Source: Eubacteriales bacterium (GTDB lineage Bacteria; Bacillota; Clostridia; Christensenellales; CAG-138). Taken from it: a DNA stretch of 5,249 nt. This document shows, piece after piece, positions 1 through 5,249 of this stretch (positions are counted from its first letter, which is position 1; every line of letters begins with the position of its first letter). Both the position numbers and the translations under genes were made by a program. The DNA lies in NCBI GenBank assembly GCA_028703645.1, contig JAQVML010000134.1, positions 1 through 5,249 on the forward strand, written 5' to 3'. The notes beneath the pieces were generated by a model that was not told the origin of the DNA, did no database searches, and saw only the letters and a list, made by a program, of their open reading frames with translations.

Positions 1-909
1 GTTCCCTAGCCGGGAAAGATGCCGAAACGTGAGAAGATTGCCCAATCGAAACCAAGGCTCGTGCGGCACGGAGACAATGATGGAGCGGCTTGCGACACGC
101 TCTGCCTCACGCAGGGCGGAAGCAGGGTCTTCTAGATGCTCCAGCACTTCGGAGAGCAGAACGGTGCGAATACTCGCATCTTCGAAGGGGAGCGTGTAGA
201 CAGAGCCCGACACAAAGCGAATCTCCGGATTGCGCATCGTGGCGATCTCTAGAGCGTCCTGCGAGACATCCAGCCCGACGATGGTTTGTTCCGGCGAAAC
301 GGAATGCAGCTGTTGCACGATAAAACCCTCTCCACAACCGGCATCCAGAATATCGATGTTCGGCCTGATCGAATCGGAATTCGTACTCTGCAGTGATTGC
401 TCGGACACAAACAGCGTGATTTTGTCGACGAGGCGCTGCACCAGCAATTGACGCAGGGGATTTTTCGAATCGTACTTTTTCGCGTTTTCCGACTGCTTGG
501 CCGAATCAGCAGAAGCCACACCGCGACGAAATACGAGGAACTTGCCGAAGATGTAGTTAAGCACGATCACGAGGATCATGATGATCGCCTTGGACAGGAT
601 TTTCTGCATGTGGAATTGGTTCACCAACAGAATCAGGCCAAAGTAGTCGACCAACCCGGATAATCCGCGCGTGAGCATGAAGCCCCAGAACTCGCGCCAA
701 AACCTGCCTTTGCGCGTGCTGCGAAACACAAAATACTTGTTCAGACCAAATCCCGTAACGCGGCTTAACACTAGCGCGATGATGTTAGCGATTTCAAAGC
801 GCATACCGAGGGAGAGCAAACCGGTATATACGCCGAGGTTGACCAGCGTGATCAACACGCCTGAAATGCCATAACGAATGATTTCATTGGAGAGCACTTT
901 TCGAATCAA
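1..909 (-). CDS. GtrA-family membrane domain fused to a class I SAM-dependent methyltransferase (3' end outside window)
   Basis: Reading from a TTG at 909, the frame stays open for 303 codons to the window edge, so the C-terminus is missing. Residues about 8-128 form a GtrA-like domain with four hydrophobic segments and typical wording (IRYGISGVLITLVNLGVY near the N-terminus, LNKYFVF near 57, LNYIFGKFLVF near 117). GtrA proteins are thought to help flip polyprenyl-phosphate sugars across the cytoplasmic membrane. A short Ser/Ala/Lys-rich linker (about 131-145) leads into a Rossmann methyltransferase: motif I LDAGCGEG at 188-195, the acidic end of strand 2 at GLD 212-214, LPFED at 240-244, then LSEVLEHLEDP and IVSVPHEPWFRLGN. 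Start choice: AAAGGA lies 7 bases upstream of TTG, and no ATG is as well placed. It is the last visible gene of the glycosylation operon, 18 bases after the GT2 gene. The methyl acceptor cannot be told from sequence; the lipid-linked sugar or its product is an inference. The missing part is probably some tens of residues. Confidence 0.9.
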   Translation of the reverse strand, partial: MIRKVLSNEIIRYGISGVLITLVNLGVYTGLLSLGMRFEIANIIALVLSRVTGFGLNKYFVFRSTRKGRFWREFWGFMLTRGLSGLVDYFGLILLVNQFHMQKILSKAIIMILVIVLNYIFGKFLVFRRGVASADSAKQSENAKKYDSKNPLRQLLVQRLVDKITLFVSEQSLQSTNSDSIRPNIDILDAGCGEGFIVQQLHSVSPEQTIVGLDVSQDALEIATMRNPEIRFVSGSVYTLPFEDASIRTVLLSEVLEHLEDPASALREAERVASRSIIVSVPHEPWFRLGNLLTFRHLSRLGN

Positions 910-916
910 AATGTTA

Positions 917-922
917 TCCTTT
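917..922 (-). promoter_or_regulatory. Ribosome binding site fixing the TTG start of the GtrA-methyltransferase gene
   Basis: The minus strand reads AAAGGA, then 7 bases, then TTG (909-907). It sits wholly in the 18-base gap after the GT2 stop codon. Because this gene lacks an upstream ATG, the site is the main evidence for the start. Confidence 0.75.
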
Positions 923-927
923 GTTTT

Positions 928-1899
928 TTATTTCTCAGCGGCGATTGCCTGCTTGACGACCGCTTTGATATGATCCTCCGAATAGTTCTTGCGCGCAGTC
1001 GTCTCAACGATCATGCTCGCGAGATAACCGGTTCCAAAAAACTGCATGCCGAGCAAAATCAGCATGACGCCAAGCAGCAACAGCGGACGATTTCCGATCG
1101 ACTGCCCCATAAGCCACTCGACGGTCAGTATACCGCATAGGACGAACCCGATCAAGAACGAGATTAATCCAAAGCGACCGAAAAAGTACATCGGTCGATC
1201 GAAATACTTCAGCAGAAACAGCGTGGTCATCGAGTCAAACAGACCGCGTAAATATCGCTCAAAGCCATATTTCGAAGTTCCGTGTTCGCGCTTGTGGTGT
1301 TGTACGACGATCTCCGTAATCCGAAAGCCGGATCGTGCGGCTAGCACTGGGATATAGCGGTGAAGCTCGCCATAGAGTGTAAAACTGCGCACAACTTCGC
1401 TTCGATACGCTTTAAAACCACAATTGAAGTCGTGCAGTGGAACGCCGGATCCTTTTGCCGTAACCGCGTTAAACAAACGCGAAGGAATGCGCTTTTCCGC
1501 GGGATCGTTGCGCTGCTTTTTCCAGCCGGAGACGACGTCGTAGCCCTCCTCCAACTGCTCAAGAAAGCGCGGAATCTCAGTTGGATCGTCCTGCAAGTCC
1601 GCGTCCATCGTGATGATTACGTCCCCGCTTGCGCGCGTAAACCCCGCCTGCAGAGCCGCGGCTTTACCGCGGTTTTTGCGGAACACGACGAGACCCACGC
1701 GGGGATCGGAAACCGTAAAGCGCTCCGCAACCTGCGTGGAACCGTCGGTTGAGCCATCGTCCACAAACCAGAATTCCCAGTCAGCGAGCTGACCCGCGGC
1801 AACGCAAGCGTTCGCGCTCTGACAGATGCGCTCATAAAGCTCCGGTAAAGAGTCGACTTCGTTGTAAAAAGGGATTACGATCGAAAGTTTTTGTAGCAT
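928..1899 (-). CDS. GT2 family polyprenyl-phosphate sugar synthase (DPM1/GtrB-like) with two C-terminal membrane helices
   Basis: This encodes a 323-residue protein. Enzymes of this family move a sugar from a nucleotide donor to undecaprenyl or dolichyl phosphate on the cytoplasmic face of the membrane. Residues 4-12 (KLSIVIPFY) open a GT-A fold. VDDGSTDGS at 46-54 and MDADLQDDP at 98-106 carry the nucleotide/metal-binding acidic residues, including the DxD at 99-101. HDFNCGFKAYR at 156-166 and RYIPVLAARSGF at 181-192 are typical of the DPM1/GtrB branch. Two hydrophobic helices (about 238-262 and 272-297) anchor the C-terminus, followed by a charged tail ending AAEK. The frame is open upstream to 1986, but the ATG at 1899 is preferred: it has AAGGAGGA close upstream and begins exactly at the conserved domain, and the longer version would overlap the previous gene. 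The length is usual for the family. Sugar specificity is not evident; GtrB, CsbB and ArnC-like roles are all possible. Confidence 0.93.
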   Translation of the reverse strand: MLQKLSIVIPFYNEVDSLPELYERICQSANACVAAGQLADWEFWFVDDGSTDGSTQVAERFTVSDPRVGLVVFRKNRGKAAALQAGFTRASGDVIITMDADLQDDPTEIPRFLEQLEEGYDVVSGWKKQRNDPAEKRIPSRLFNAVTAKGSGVPLHDFNCGFKAYRSEVVRSFTLYGELHRYIPVLAARSGFRITEIVVQHHKREHGTSKYGFERYLRGLFDSMTTLFLLKYFDRPMYFFGRFGLISFLIGFVLCGILTVEWLMGQSIGNRPLLLLGVMLILLGMQFFGTGYLASMIVETTARKNYSEDHIKAVVKQAIAAEK

Positions 1900-1904
1900 C
1901 GTGT

Positions 1905-1911
1905 CCTCCTT
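1905..1911 (-). promoter_or_regulatory. Strong ribosome binding site of the GT2 gene
   Basis: The minus strand reads AAGGAGG followed by five bases and ATG (1899-1897). It lies directly behind the TGA stop (1914-1916) of the upstream GT-C gene, as expected for coupled translation in an operon. It decides for the 323-residue start over a start 29 codons further upstream. Confidence 0.85.
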
Positions 1912-1913
1912 GC

Positions 1914-3584
1914 TCAATTCCCTGCGCGGGAATTGTTGCGCAGCACGTGTGTAATCGGGCAACCGTCCACGTAGATGGTATACCATATTTCATACCCGTC
2001 GTCACCGATATACTTATCATTCACATAGCGAAAATCCGATATTTCATACATGCCACCCGGCTCATAACGGAAGCGAGCCTGTTCTTCGGGCGTCAACAGC
2101 GCAATTTGATACTTCACAAGGGGAAGACTTGAGCTATCGCTATTGAGCACGATGATATCTTCTTTCGCATGATTCAACAGATACTTGATTGCGTCATATT
2201 GCGACGCACGTGTTGCATCGCGGCAAAACAGCGCGCGGTATGGCGTGGCGAGCGGGTTGAGATATTGATGCTCATACGGGTGATGATTGATGATCCATGT
2301 TGTTTGAACCAGAAGCGCGCCGCAGATTGCAACGACAACCGAGTTTCTCACCCAGGTTCGGTTGCACAGACGGAACAATACGAACACGGTGAATTGCGCG
2401 AGAAAAACATACGGCACGAGCAAAAAGTACATTTGCCGCCAATCGTTATAGAGCACCGAGCGATTTAAGATGACAAGCAGGAGCGGGCCAAAGAATAAAA
2501 CGAGCGCAAACAATACATAGCGATACGGCGCTTGCAGCAAAATCTCCAGCCAGCTTTGCTTTGTTTCGCCTGCTTGCAGAGGAAACAAACGCTTGGAGAA
2601 TCGTTTTGGAAACAGAATCAAAAGCACCGACAAGACCAGCGCGCCAAAAAAGAGCAACTGGTACCAAACCGGAAGGGAGATGAAAAGCCAAACGGGGATA
2701 TAGGTCCAGGGAACATCGTTCCACGGCGCCCATTGCCCCAAAAACATGGTAGACCCACGCCATGCATCATAATAAGAAAACGTTTTGATGACCGCAACGA
2801 TGGATCTCAGCGGCGTTTCCCAACATGCTGGATGAATCGCAACATAGATCACAAGAAAACCGAGCACCAGCGCGGCATAAGTACCGATGCGCCGCAAGAC
2901 TGTTTTAATACCTTGGCGGAAAATCTTTCGGATGAACACATCCTGAATGATCCAATATCCGATGACGAGCGCGGGGAATATCATGCCAATAAAGCGCACA
3001 TTGGCGCAAATCGCTGTAACAAAGCAAAACAGCAGACCATAGAGTGGCTTTCCCTCTTTTTCAATCAACAAAACGGAAACCCACATTGCCGCCATAAATG
3101 TCGCGGTGAAGAGCATGTCCTTAAGATAGAAAAACTGCGTTGCGAAAAAGCGCGGGTAGAGATAGAACATGACGGAGCCTAGTAGTGCAATCCATCGATT
3201 TTGAAAGACGCGCTTTCCCAGCCAGTAGAAGCAAAGATATCCGATGAAGCAATAGAGAAACGTAACCAGATGACGGGCGCGCATCACGTCTCCAAAATCG
3301 TTAAAAAAGCTATGCACATCCTCTAGAAACACCATCGGCAACTGCAAGAATGTGCCATAATAGCGGTACTCGTATTCCGGCAAATCAGGATAGCTGGCGA
3401 GCTCCTTTACATCGTGATGAAACACCTGCTTCATGATGTATTTGTAAGCGATCAGTGAATGCTGGCGCTGAATGCCTTCATCGACCGATACGCCATAATC
3501 CTGATAGTTCAGGATTCCGACGACGAACATGCAAGCGAATATGATTGCAATCAGAATGGTTGTAATACGGCGCTTGTTCTGCAA
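1914..3584 (-). CDS. Polytopic GT-C (PMT/GT39-like) lipid-linked-sugar glycosyltransferase
   Basis: This encodes 556 residues with about 11-12 predicted membrane helices. GT-C enzymes take a sugar from a polyprenyl-phosphate carrier and attach it to an acceptor on the outer face of the membrane. After the first helix (about 8-26) the first outer loop carries SVDEG (33-37), the acidic D35-E36 pair expected of the catalytic site. PRFFAT and LKDM (about 144-157) resemble the second conserved loop of PMT-like proteins. PWTYIPVWLFISLP (about 292-305), YNDWRQMYFLLVPY (379-392) and HHPYEHQYLNPL (434-445) also match wording I know from bacterial GT39-like families. The last 110 or so residues are mainly soluble and probably outside. 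A TTG start at 3584 is chosen because AGGAGG ends 6 bases before it. An ATG eight codons earlier (3608) is in frame, but it has no convincing ribosome binding site and the AGGAGG would lie inside its coding sequence. This is the first gene of the three-gene operon. It is much shorter than YfhO-type GT-C proteins, so the acceptor cannot be inferred from that parallel. Confidence 0.88.
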   Translation of the reverse strand: MQNKRRITTILIAIIFACMFVVGILNYQDYGVSVDEGIQRQHSLIAYKYIMKQVFHHDVKELASYPDLPEYEYRYYGTFLQLPMVFLEDVHSFFNDFGDVMRARHLVTFLYCFIGYLCFYWLGKRVFQNRWIALLGSVMFYLYPRFFATQFFYLKDMLFTATFMAAMWVSVLLIEKEGKPLYGLLFCFVTAICANVRFIGMIFPALVIGYWIIQDVFIRKIFRQGIKTVLRRIGTYAALVLGFLVIYVAIHPACWETPLRSIVAVIKTFSYYDAWRGSTMFLGQWAPWNDVPWTYIPVWLFISLPVWYQLLFFGALVLSVLLILFPKRFSKRLFPLQAGETKQSWLEILLQAPYRYVLFALVLFFGPLLLVILNRSVLYNDWRQMYFLLVPYVFLAQFTVFVLFRLCNRTWVRNSVVVAICGALLVQTTWIINHHPYEHQYLNPLATPYRALFCRDATRASQYDAIKYLLNHAKEDIIVLNSDSSSLPLVKYQIALLTPEEQARFRYEPGGMYEISDFRYVNDKYIGDDGYEIWYTIYVDGCPITHVLRNNSRAGN

Positions 3585-3590
3585 GAGGTA

Positions 3591-3596
3591 CCTCCT
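3591..3596 (-). promoter_or_regulatory. Ribosome binding site that selects the TTG start of the GT-C gene
   Basis: AGGAGG on the minus strand is followed by 6 bases and TTG (3584-3582). The same six bases would encode Arg-Arg if translation began at the ATG at 3608, which itself has only a weak upstream context. A full-strength site at ideal spacing argues for the shorter protein. Confidence 0.75.
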
Positions 3597-3627
3597 GTGA
3601 TTGATCATTTACTAAGATGAGGGTTTT

Positions 3628-3669
3628 GACGCGGAATAGAACCGCTGTTTTCCGGATGCGTCAATTCCG
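3628..3669. repeat. Two interleaved short inverted repeats around the candidate operon promoter
   Basis: GACGC at 3628-3632 is the reverse complement of GCGTC at 3658-3662. CGGAAT at 3632-3637 is the reverse complement of ATTCCG at 3664-3669. The order of arms (A, B, A', B') means both cannot fold as one nested hairpin. They flank or overlap the candidate -10 and -35 boxes. Arms this short can arise by chance. Confidence 0.3.
3636..3664 (-). promoter_or_regulatory. Candidate sigma-A promoter for the glycosylation operon
   Basis: On the minus strand TTGACG (3664-3659) matches five of six bases of a -35 box. It is followed after exactly 17 bases by TTCTAT (3641-3636), a poor -10 box matching three of six but keeping the final A and T. 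Transcription would start near 3629, giving a leader of about 45 bases before the TTG start. The good -35 and ideal spacing support it; the weak -10 keeps confidence low. No terminator-like hairpin with a T-run follows the upstream gene, so read-through from 3695 is also possible. Confidence 0.4.
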
Positions 3670-3694
3670 TTGGAACATGGGCGAGGACGATCGT

Positions 3695-4690
3695 CTAGCG
3701 CATGCGCCAGCGAATATCGTCTACGCGTGCCAGCGCCTCGGAGACGACGCGCTTTGGCTGCTTTTCAAAGAACTCGACGACGGGTTCGTTTTTTGTGATA
3801 TTCCAAATGCCCGCGATGCGTCCGTCAATTGCGATAGAGGGGTTACAGATGCCGGACTTGAGGATGACCCGGCTTTTATATTCCACCGGCAATACTGCTC
3901 TTCGGTCGGTATAGGAAACGACGATCGGGTCAAAACCGGAGAGGAGCGCCAACGGCGGAATCTCCTCGGTCTCCTCATTGCTCGCGTCATAATAACGAAC
4001 GCCGTCCAGATCAAAGCTTGCGATATCGTCGAGCGGCAGTTTTCGCAGAATATTCACTTCCTCTTTCCAAAAACCAAAAAACCAAGCTGCATCGCTCAGC
4101 GTGGCGGGCCCATATACGGCGAAATATTGGCGCACCAACTCTGGCAGCACGTCCTCAAGCGACTCCGTCGGTTCCGCGGAGATCAAATCGAAATCCCGGC
4201 TTGCCATGTCCCGAAACGCGACGCGACCCTGCCTTGCGAGGTACACGAATATGCCGCCCCACGGTGAAAACAAGGACTCGATCATTTCGGGACCGTATTG
4301 TGCGCTGAAAATCTTGCGAAACTCCGCGCGGGACGTGACCCCATCCTCCATATACCGAACGACTTCGTCCGCTATGGTCTCGATCAATTGCGTGTCGAAA
4401 AGCCTGTTGAGGTAGGATTCTCCCGGATGCAGCGCGAGGAGCCGGGGCAGGTCTTCATAGACCACGCCGTGCAACGTTCCGCGATAGAGCCAGGTCTTGG
4501 TGAGCTTCGTTTTCCAGGCTGTGATGTCCGCGCCGCGAATGAGCGCGGAGAACGCGACATTGCGGTAAAACCAGCTATGCAGGCCCATCAACTCATGTGA
4601 GAGCGTCTCTAGATCACGACAGGGTCGGGAGAGATACAGGTTGTGCATTCGCTTGCGGGCGATGGACTCGAGCGATTGTGCTTGCGTCAT
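3695..4690 (-). CDS. Winged-helix HTH_42 family protein, AlkZ/YcaQ DNA glycosylase-like, with an altered catalytic motif
   Basis: This encodes 331 residues of the HTH_42 (PF06224-type) family, whose studied members AlkZ and YcaQ are DNA glycosylases that remove alkylated bases or unhook interstrand crosslinks. The landmarks are present in order: TWLYRGTLHGVVYEDL (66-81), PWGGIFVYLARQGRVAFRD in the middle (143-161), VYGPATLSDAAWFFG (192-206), LLSGFDPIVVSYTDRR (249-264), and NPSIAIDGRIAGIW (283-296). The region aligning with the catalytic Gln-x-Gln (AlkZ) or Gln-x-Asp (YcaQ) reads GLHSWFYRN, with H38-S39-W40 in its place. The catalytic residues therefore seem to be missing, which argues against simple transfer of the glycosylase function. 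The start is the ATG at 4690 with GAGG five bases upstream; the open frame extends to 4906 but that extension is low-complexity and lacks family homology. The gene is divergent from the ArsR gene and about 110 bases upstream of the GT-C gene on the same strand. The protein is cytoplasmic, with no signal peptide or membrane helix. Confidence 0.87.
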   Translation of the reverse strand: MTQAQSLESIARKRMHNLYLSRPCRDLETLSHELMGLHSWFYRNVAFSALIRGADITAWKTKLTKTWLYRGTLHGVVYEDLPRLLALHPGESYLNRLFDTQLIETIADEVVRYMEDGVTSRAEFRKIFSAQYGPEMIESLFSPWGGIFVYLARQGRVAFRDMASRDFDLISAEPTESLEDVLPELVRQYFAVYGPATLSDAAWFFGFWKEEVNILRKLPLDDIASFDLDGVRYYDASNEETEEIPPLALLSGFDPIVVSYTDRRAVLPVEYKSRVILKSGICNPSIAIDGRIAGIWNITKNEPVVEFFEKQPKRVVSEALARVDDIRWRMR

Positions 4691-4776
4691 AAAAACCTCG
4701 GTTTGAAGGAGAGATGAAGAAATTTTGCGAACCGGCCCACATACGCAAAGAGCCAGACGATTCACTATTACACAAC

Positions 4777-4782
4777 AGTATA
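4777..4782 (-). promoter_or_regulatory. Weak candidate -10 box for the HTH_42 gene
   Basis: The minus strand reads TATACT (five of six to consensus) about 87 bases before the ATG at 4690. It lies within the 8-base palindrome AGTATACT (4777-4784), so an equal box exists on the plus strand. Upstream at 16-18 base spacing there is only a T-rich run with no recognisable -35. A promoter for this gene must lie somewhere in the divergent spacer, and this is the best -10 I can find. Confidence 0.25.
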
Positions 4783-4874
4783 CTCTATCGCTGATGAAAA
4801 TAAAAAGAAAAGTCTTCTTTTTGAGCACTTTTTTGGTTGCGGATGGGATGCGTGTACTGCACGAAAAGTTCATA

Positions 4875-4903
4875 TTGACAAATCTTGATTTGAGGCATAC
4901 AAT
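4875..4903 (+). promoter_or_regulatory. Strong sigma-A promoter of the arsR-type gene
   Basis: TTGACA (4875-4880) is a perfect -35 box. Seventeen bases later stands TACAAT (4898-4903), one mismatch from TATAAT. Transcription should begin near 4910, giving a leader of about 29 bases that ends at the GAGGTG ribosome binding site. A near-consensus promoter covered by palindromic half-sites is what one expects for a gene held off by its own repressor. Confidence 0.88.
4879..4892. promoter_or_regulatory. Possible upstream operator: CAAATC-TT-GATTTG palindrome in the promoter spacer
   Basis: Perfect 6-base arms surround a 2-base centre, overlapping the end of the -35 box and the spacer. The TTGAT within it (4885-4889) repeats the half-site of the downstream palindrome. 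The extended arm ATCTTGAT (4882-4889) is the exact reverse complement of ATCAAGAT at 4910-4917. This may be a second dimer site, or one half of a longer site spanning the -10 box. Confidence 0.45.
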
Positions 4904-4909
4904 CAATAC

Positions 4910-4925
4910 ATCAAGATATTTTGAT
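4910..4925. promoter_or_regulatory. Probable ArsR operator at the transcription start
   Basis: ATCAA-N6-TTGAT (arms 4910-4914 and 4921-4925) forms an inverted repeat in an AT-rich stretch, beginning at the predicted transcription start of the arsR gene. ArsR/SmtB proteins bind AT-rich inverted repeats near the promoters of their own operons, so autoregulation is the natural reading. A further ATCAA occurs at 4902-4906, overlapping the -10 box. Confidence 0.65.
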
Positions 4926-4927
4926 AT

Positions 4928-4933
4928 GAGGTG
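4928..4933 (+). promoter_or_regulatory. Ribosome binding site of the arsR-type gene
   Basis: GAGGTG is followed by TTTTC and the ATG at 4939. It lies immediately after the probable operator. Confidence 0.8.
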
Positions 4934-4938
4934 TTTTC

Positions 4939-5249
4939 ATGCGTGTAGAGTACGAGCAAAATGCAAAAATCTTTAAGGCGTTTTGCGACGAGAACCGACT
5001 GAAGGTGCTGGAGCAGTTGCGCGGCGGAGAGCAGTGCGCCTGTGCTTTGATCGAGAGCCTCGGCATCGGGCAGAGTGCGCTTTCCTATCATATGAAGATT
5101 CTCGTGGAGTCGGGCATTGTCTCCGCGCGGATGGAGGGAAAGTGGACGCACTACAGCATCAGCGAAGCAGGCAGCGCGCGCGCACGGGAGCTGCTCGAAG
5201 AAATCACGACGCCTTATGACGAAGAACATGCAAGCGCCTGCGTCTGCAA
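4939..5249 (+). CDS. ArsR/SmtB family winged-helix transcriptional repressor (3' end outside window)
   Basis: The gene encodes 103 complete residues before the window edge and has no stop yet; family members are usually 100-120 residues, so little is missing. FKAFCDENRLKVLEQLRGGE (12-31) is the standard opening of the domain. IGQSALSYHMKILVESGIV (43-61) is the recognition-helix region, and ARMEGKWTHYSIS (63-75) is the beta-wing. ArsR proteins repress their own operon and let go of DNA when metal or metalloid binds. Here EQCACAL (31-37) places C33 and C35 where E. coli ArsR has the first two cysteines of ELCVCDLC, while the third position is Ile. A second pair, CVC (101-103), sits at the visible C-terminus, and C16 is a further thiol. 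Thiol-based sensing of arsenite or a similar soft metal is plausible but unproven. The gene has its own promoter and palindromes just upstream, and probably heads an operon (permease, thioredoxin or other) lying to the right. Confidence 0.93.
   Translation, partial: MRVEYEQNAKIFKAFCDENRLKVLEQLRGGEQCACALIESLGIGQSALSYHMKILVESGIVSARMEGKWTHYSISEAGSARARELLEEITTPYDEEHASACVC

Noticed and set aside
1900..1986. N-terminal extension of the GT2 protein to 1986
   Set aside because: It would overlap the end of the GT-C gene by over 70 bases. The ATG at 1899 has a strong AAGGAGG and begins at the conserved domain.
2532..3182. Plus-strand open frame of 216 codons opposite the GT-C gene
   Set aside because: The minus-strand frame has clear GT-C motifs and membrane helices. 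The plus-strand product is rich in charged residues with no recognisable domain and no ribosome binding site; it is a shadow.
3617..4267. Plus-strand open frame of 216 codons opposite the HTH_42 gene
   Set aside because: It is antisense to a well-supported family member and shows no domain of its own.
4714..4794. Short plus-strand frame of 26 codons (MKKFCEPAHIRK...) preceded by AAGGAGAG
   Set aside because: The AGGAG is only about 2 bases from the ATG, too close for efficient initiation. No promoter is evident and the peptide is unremarkable, so the AGGAG is probably chance in the HTH_42 leader.
4802..4822. AAAAAGAA / TTCTTTTT inverted repeat, considered as a terminator
   Set aside because: The stem is almost all A-T, no convergent gene ends here, and a GC-rich stem is lacking. 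It is a homopolymer-rich spacer stretch.
4691..4906. N-terminal extension of the HTH_42 protein to an ATG at 4906
   Set aside because: The extension crosses the divergent regulatory region, overlaps the arsR promoter, and has no family homology. The ATG at 4690 has its own ribosome binding site.
4903..5229. Minus-strand open frame opposite the ArsR gene
   Set aside because: The plus strand encodes a clear ArsR protein with its own promoter and ribosome binding site; the reverse frame has no domain.

Overview
The window looks like a chromosomal segment from a Gram-positive bacterium, most likely a Clostridia-like member of the Bacillota. This is an inference. It rests on strong AGGAGG-type ribosome binding sites, two TTG starts placed by such sites, a near-consensus sigma-A promoter, and an ArsR regulator whose wording resembles clostridial homologues as I remember them. 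No species can be named. There are five protein genes, two of them cut by the window edges. I see no RNA gene, mobile element or CRISPR array.

Minus strand, 3584 down to 1: a tight three-gene operon, transcribed right to left. First comes a polytopic GT-C (PMT/GT39-like) glycosyltransferase (1914-3584). Next is a GT2 polyprenyl-phosphate sugar synthase of the DPM1/GtrB type (928-1899). Last is a GtrA-type membrane domain fused in frame to a class I SAM-dependent methyltransferase (909-1, truncated at the left edge). Gaps are 14 and 18 bases, each holding a ribosome binding site. Together they fit a 'three-component' glycosylation pathway. The GT2 enzyme charges undecaprenyl phosphate with a sugar inside the cell, GtrA helps the lipid-linked sugar across the membrane, and the GT-C enzyme transfers it to an acceptor outside. 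The CsbB/GtcA/YfhO and Listeria GtcA systems are known parallels. The unusual part is the methyltransferase joined to the GtrA domain.

Minus strand, 4690 down to 3695: a winged-helix protein of the HTH_42 (AlkZ/YcaQ DNA glycosylase-like) family. It keeps the family landmarks but appears to have His-Ser-Trp where characterised glycosylases carry the catalytic Gln-x-Gln/Asp. It may be co-transcribed with the glycosylation operon or separated from it by a candidate promoter in the 110-base gap.

Plus strand, 4875 to the right edge: an arsR-type regulator (4939-5249, lacking only its end) reads divergently. It has an excellent promoter (TTGACA, 17 bases, TACAAT) and several ATCAA/TTGAT half-sites, one pair forming a palindrome at the predicted transcription start. 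This is the arrangement expected for autoregulation. Whatever it controls probably lies beyond the right edge.

The 248-base divergent spacer (4691-4938) holds these control elements. No other non-coding stretch exceeds about 110 bases.
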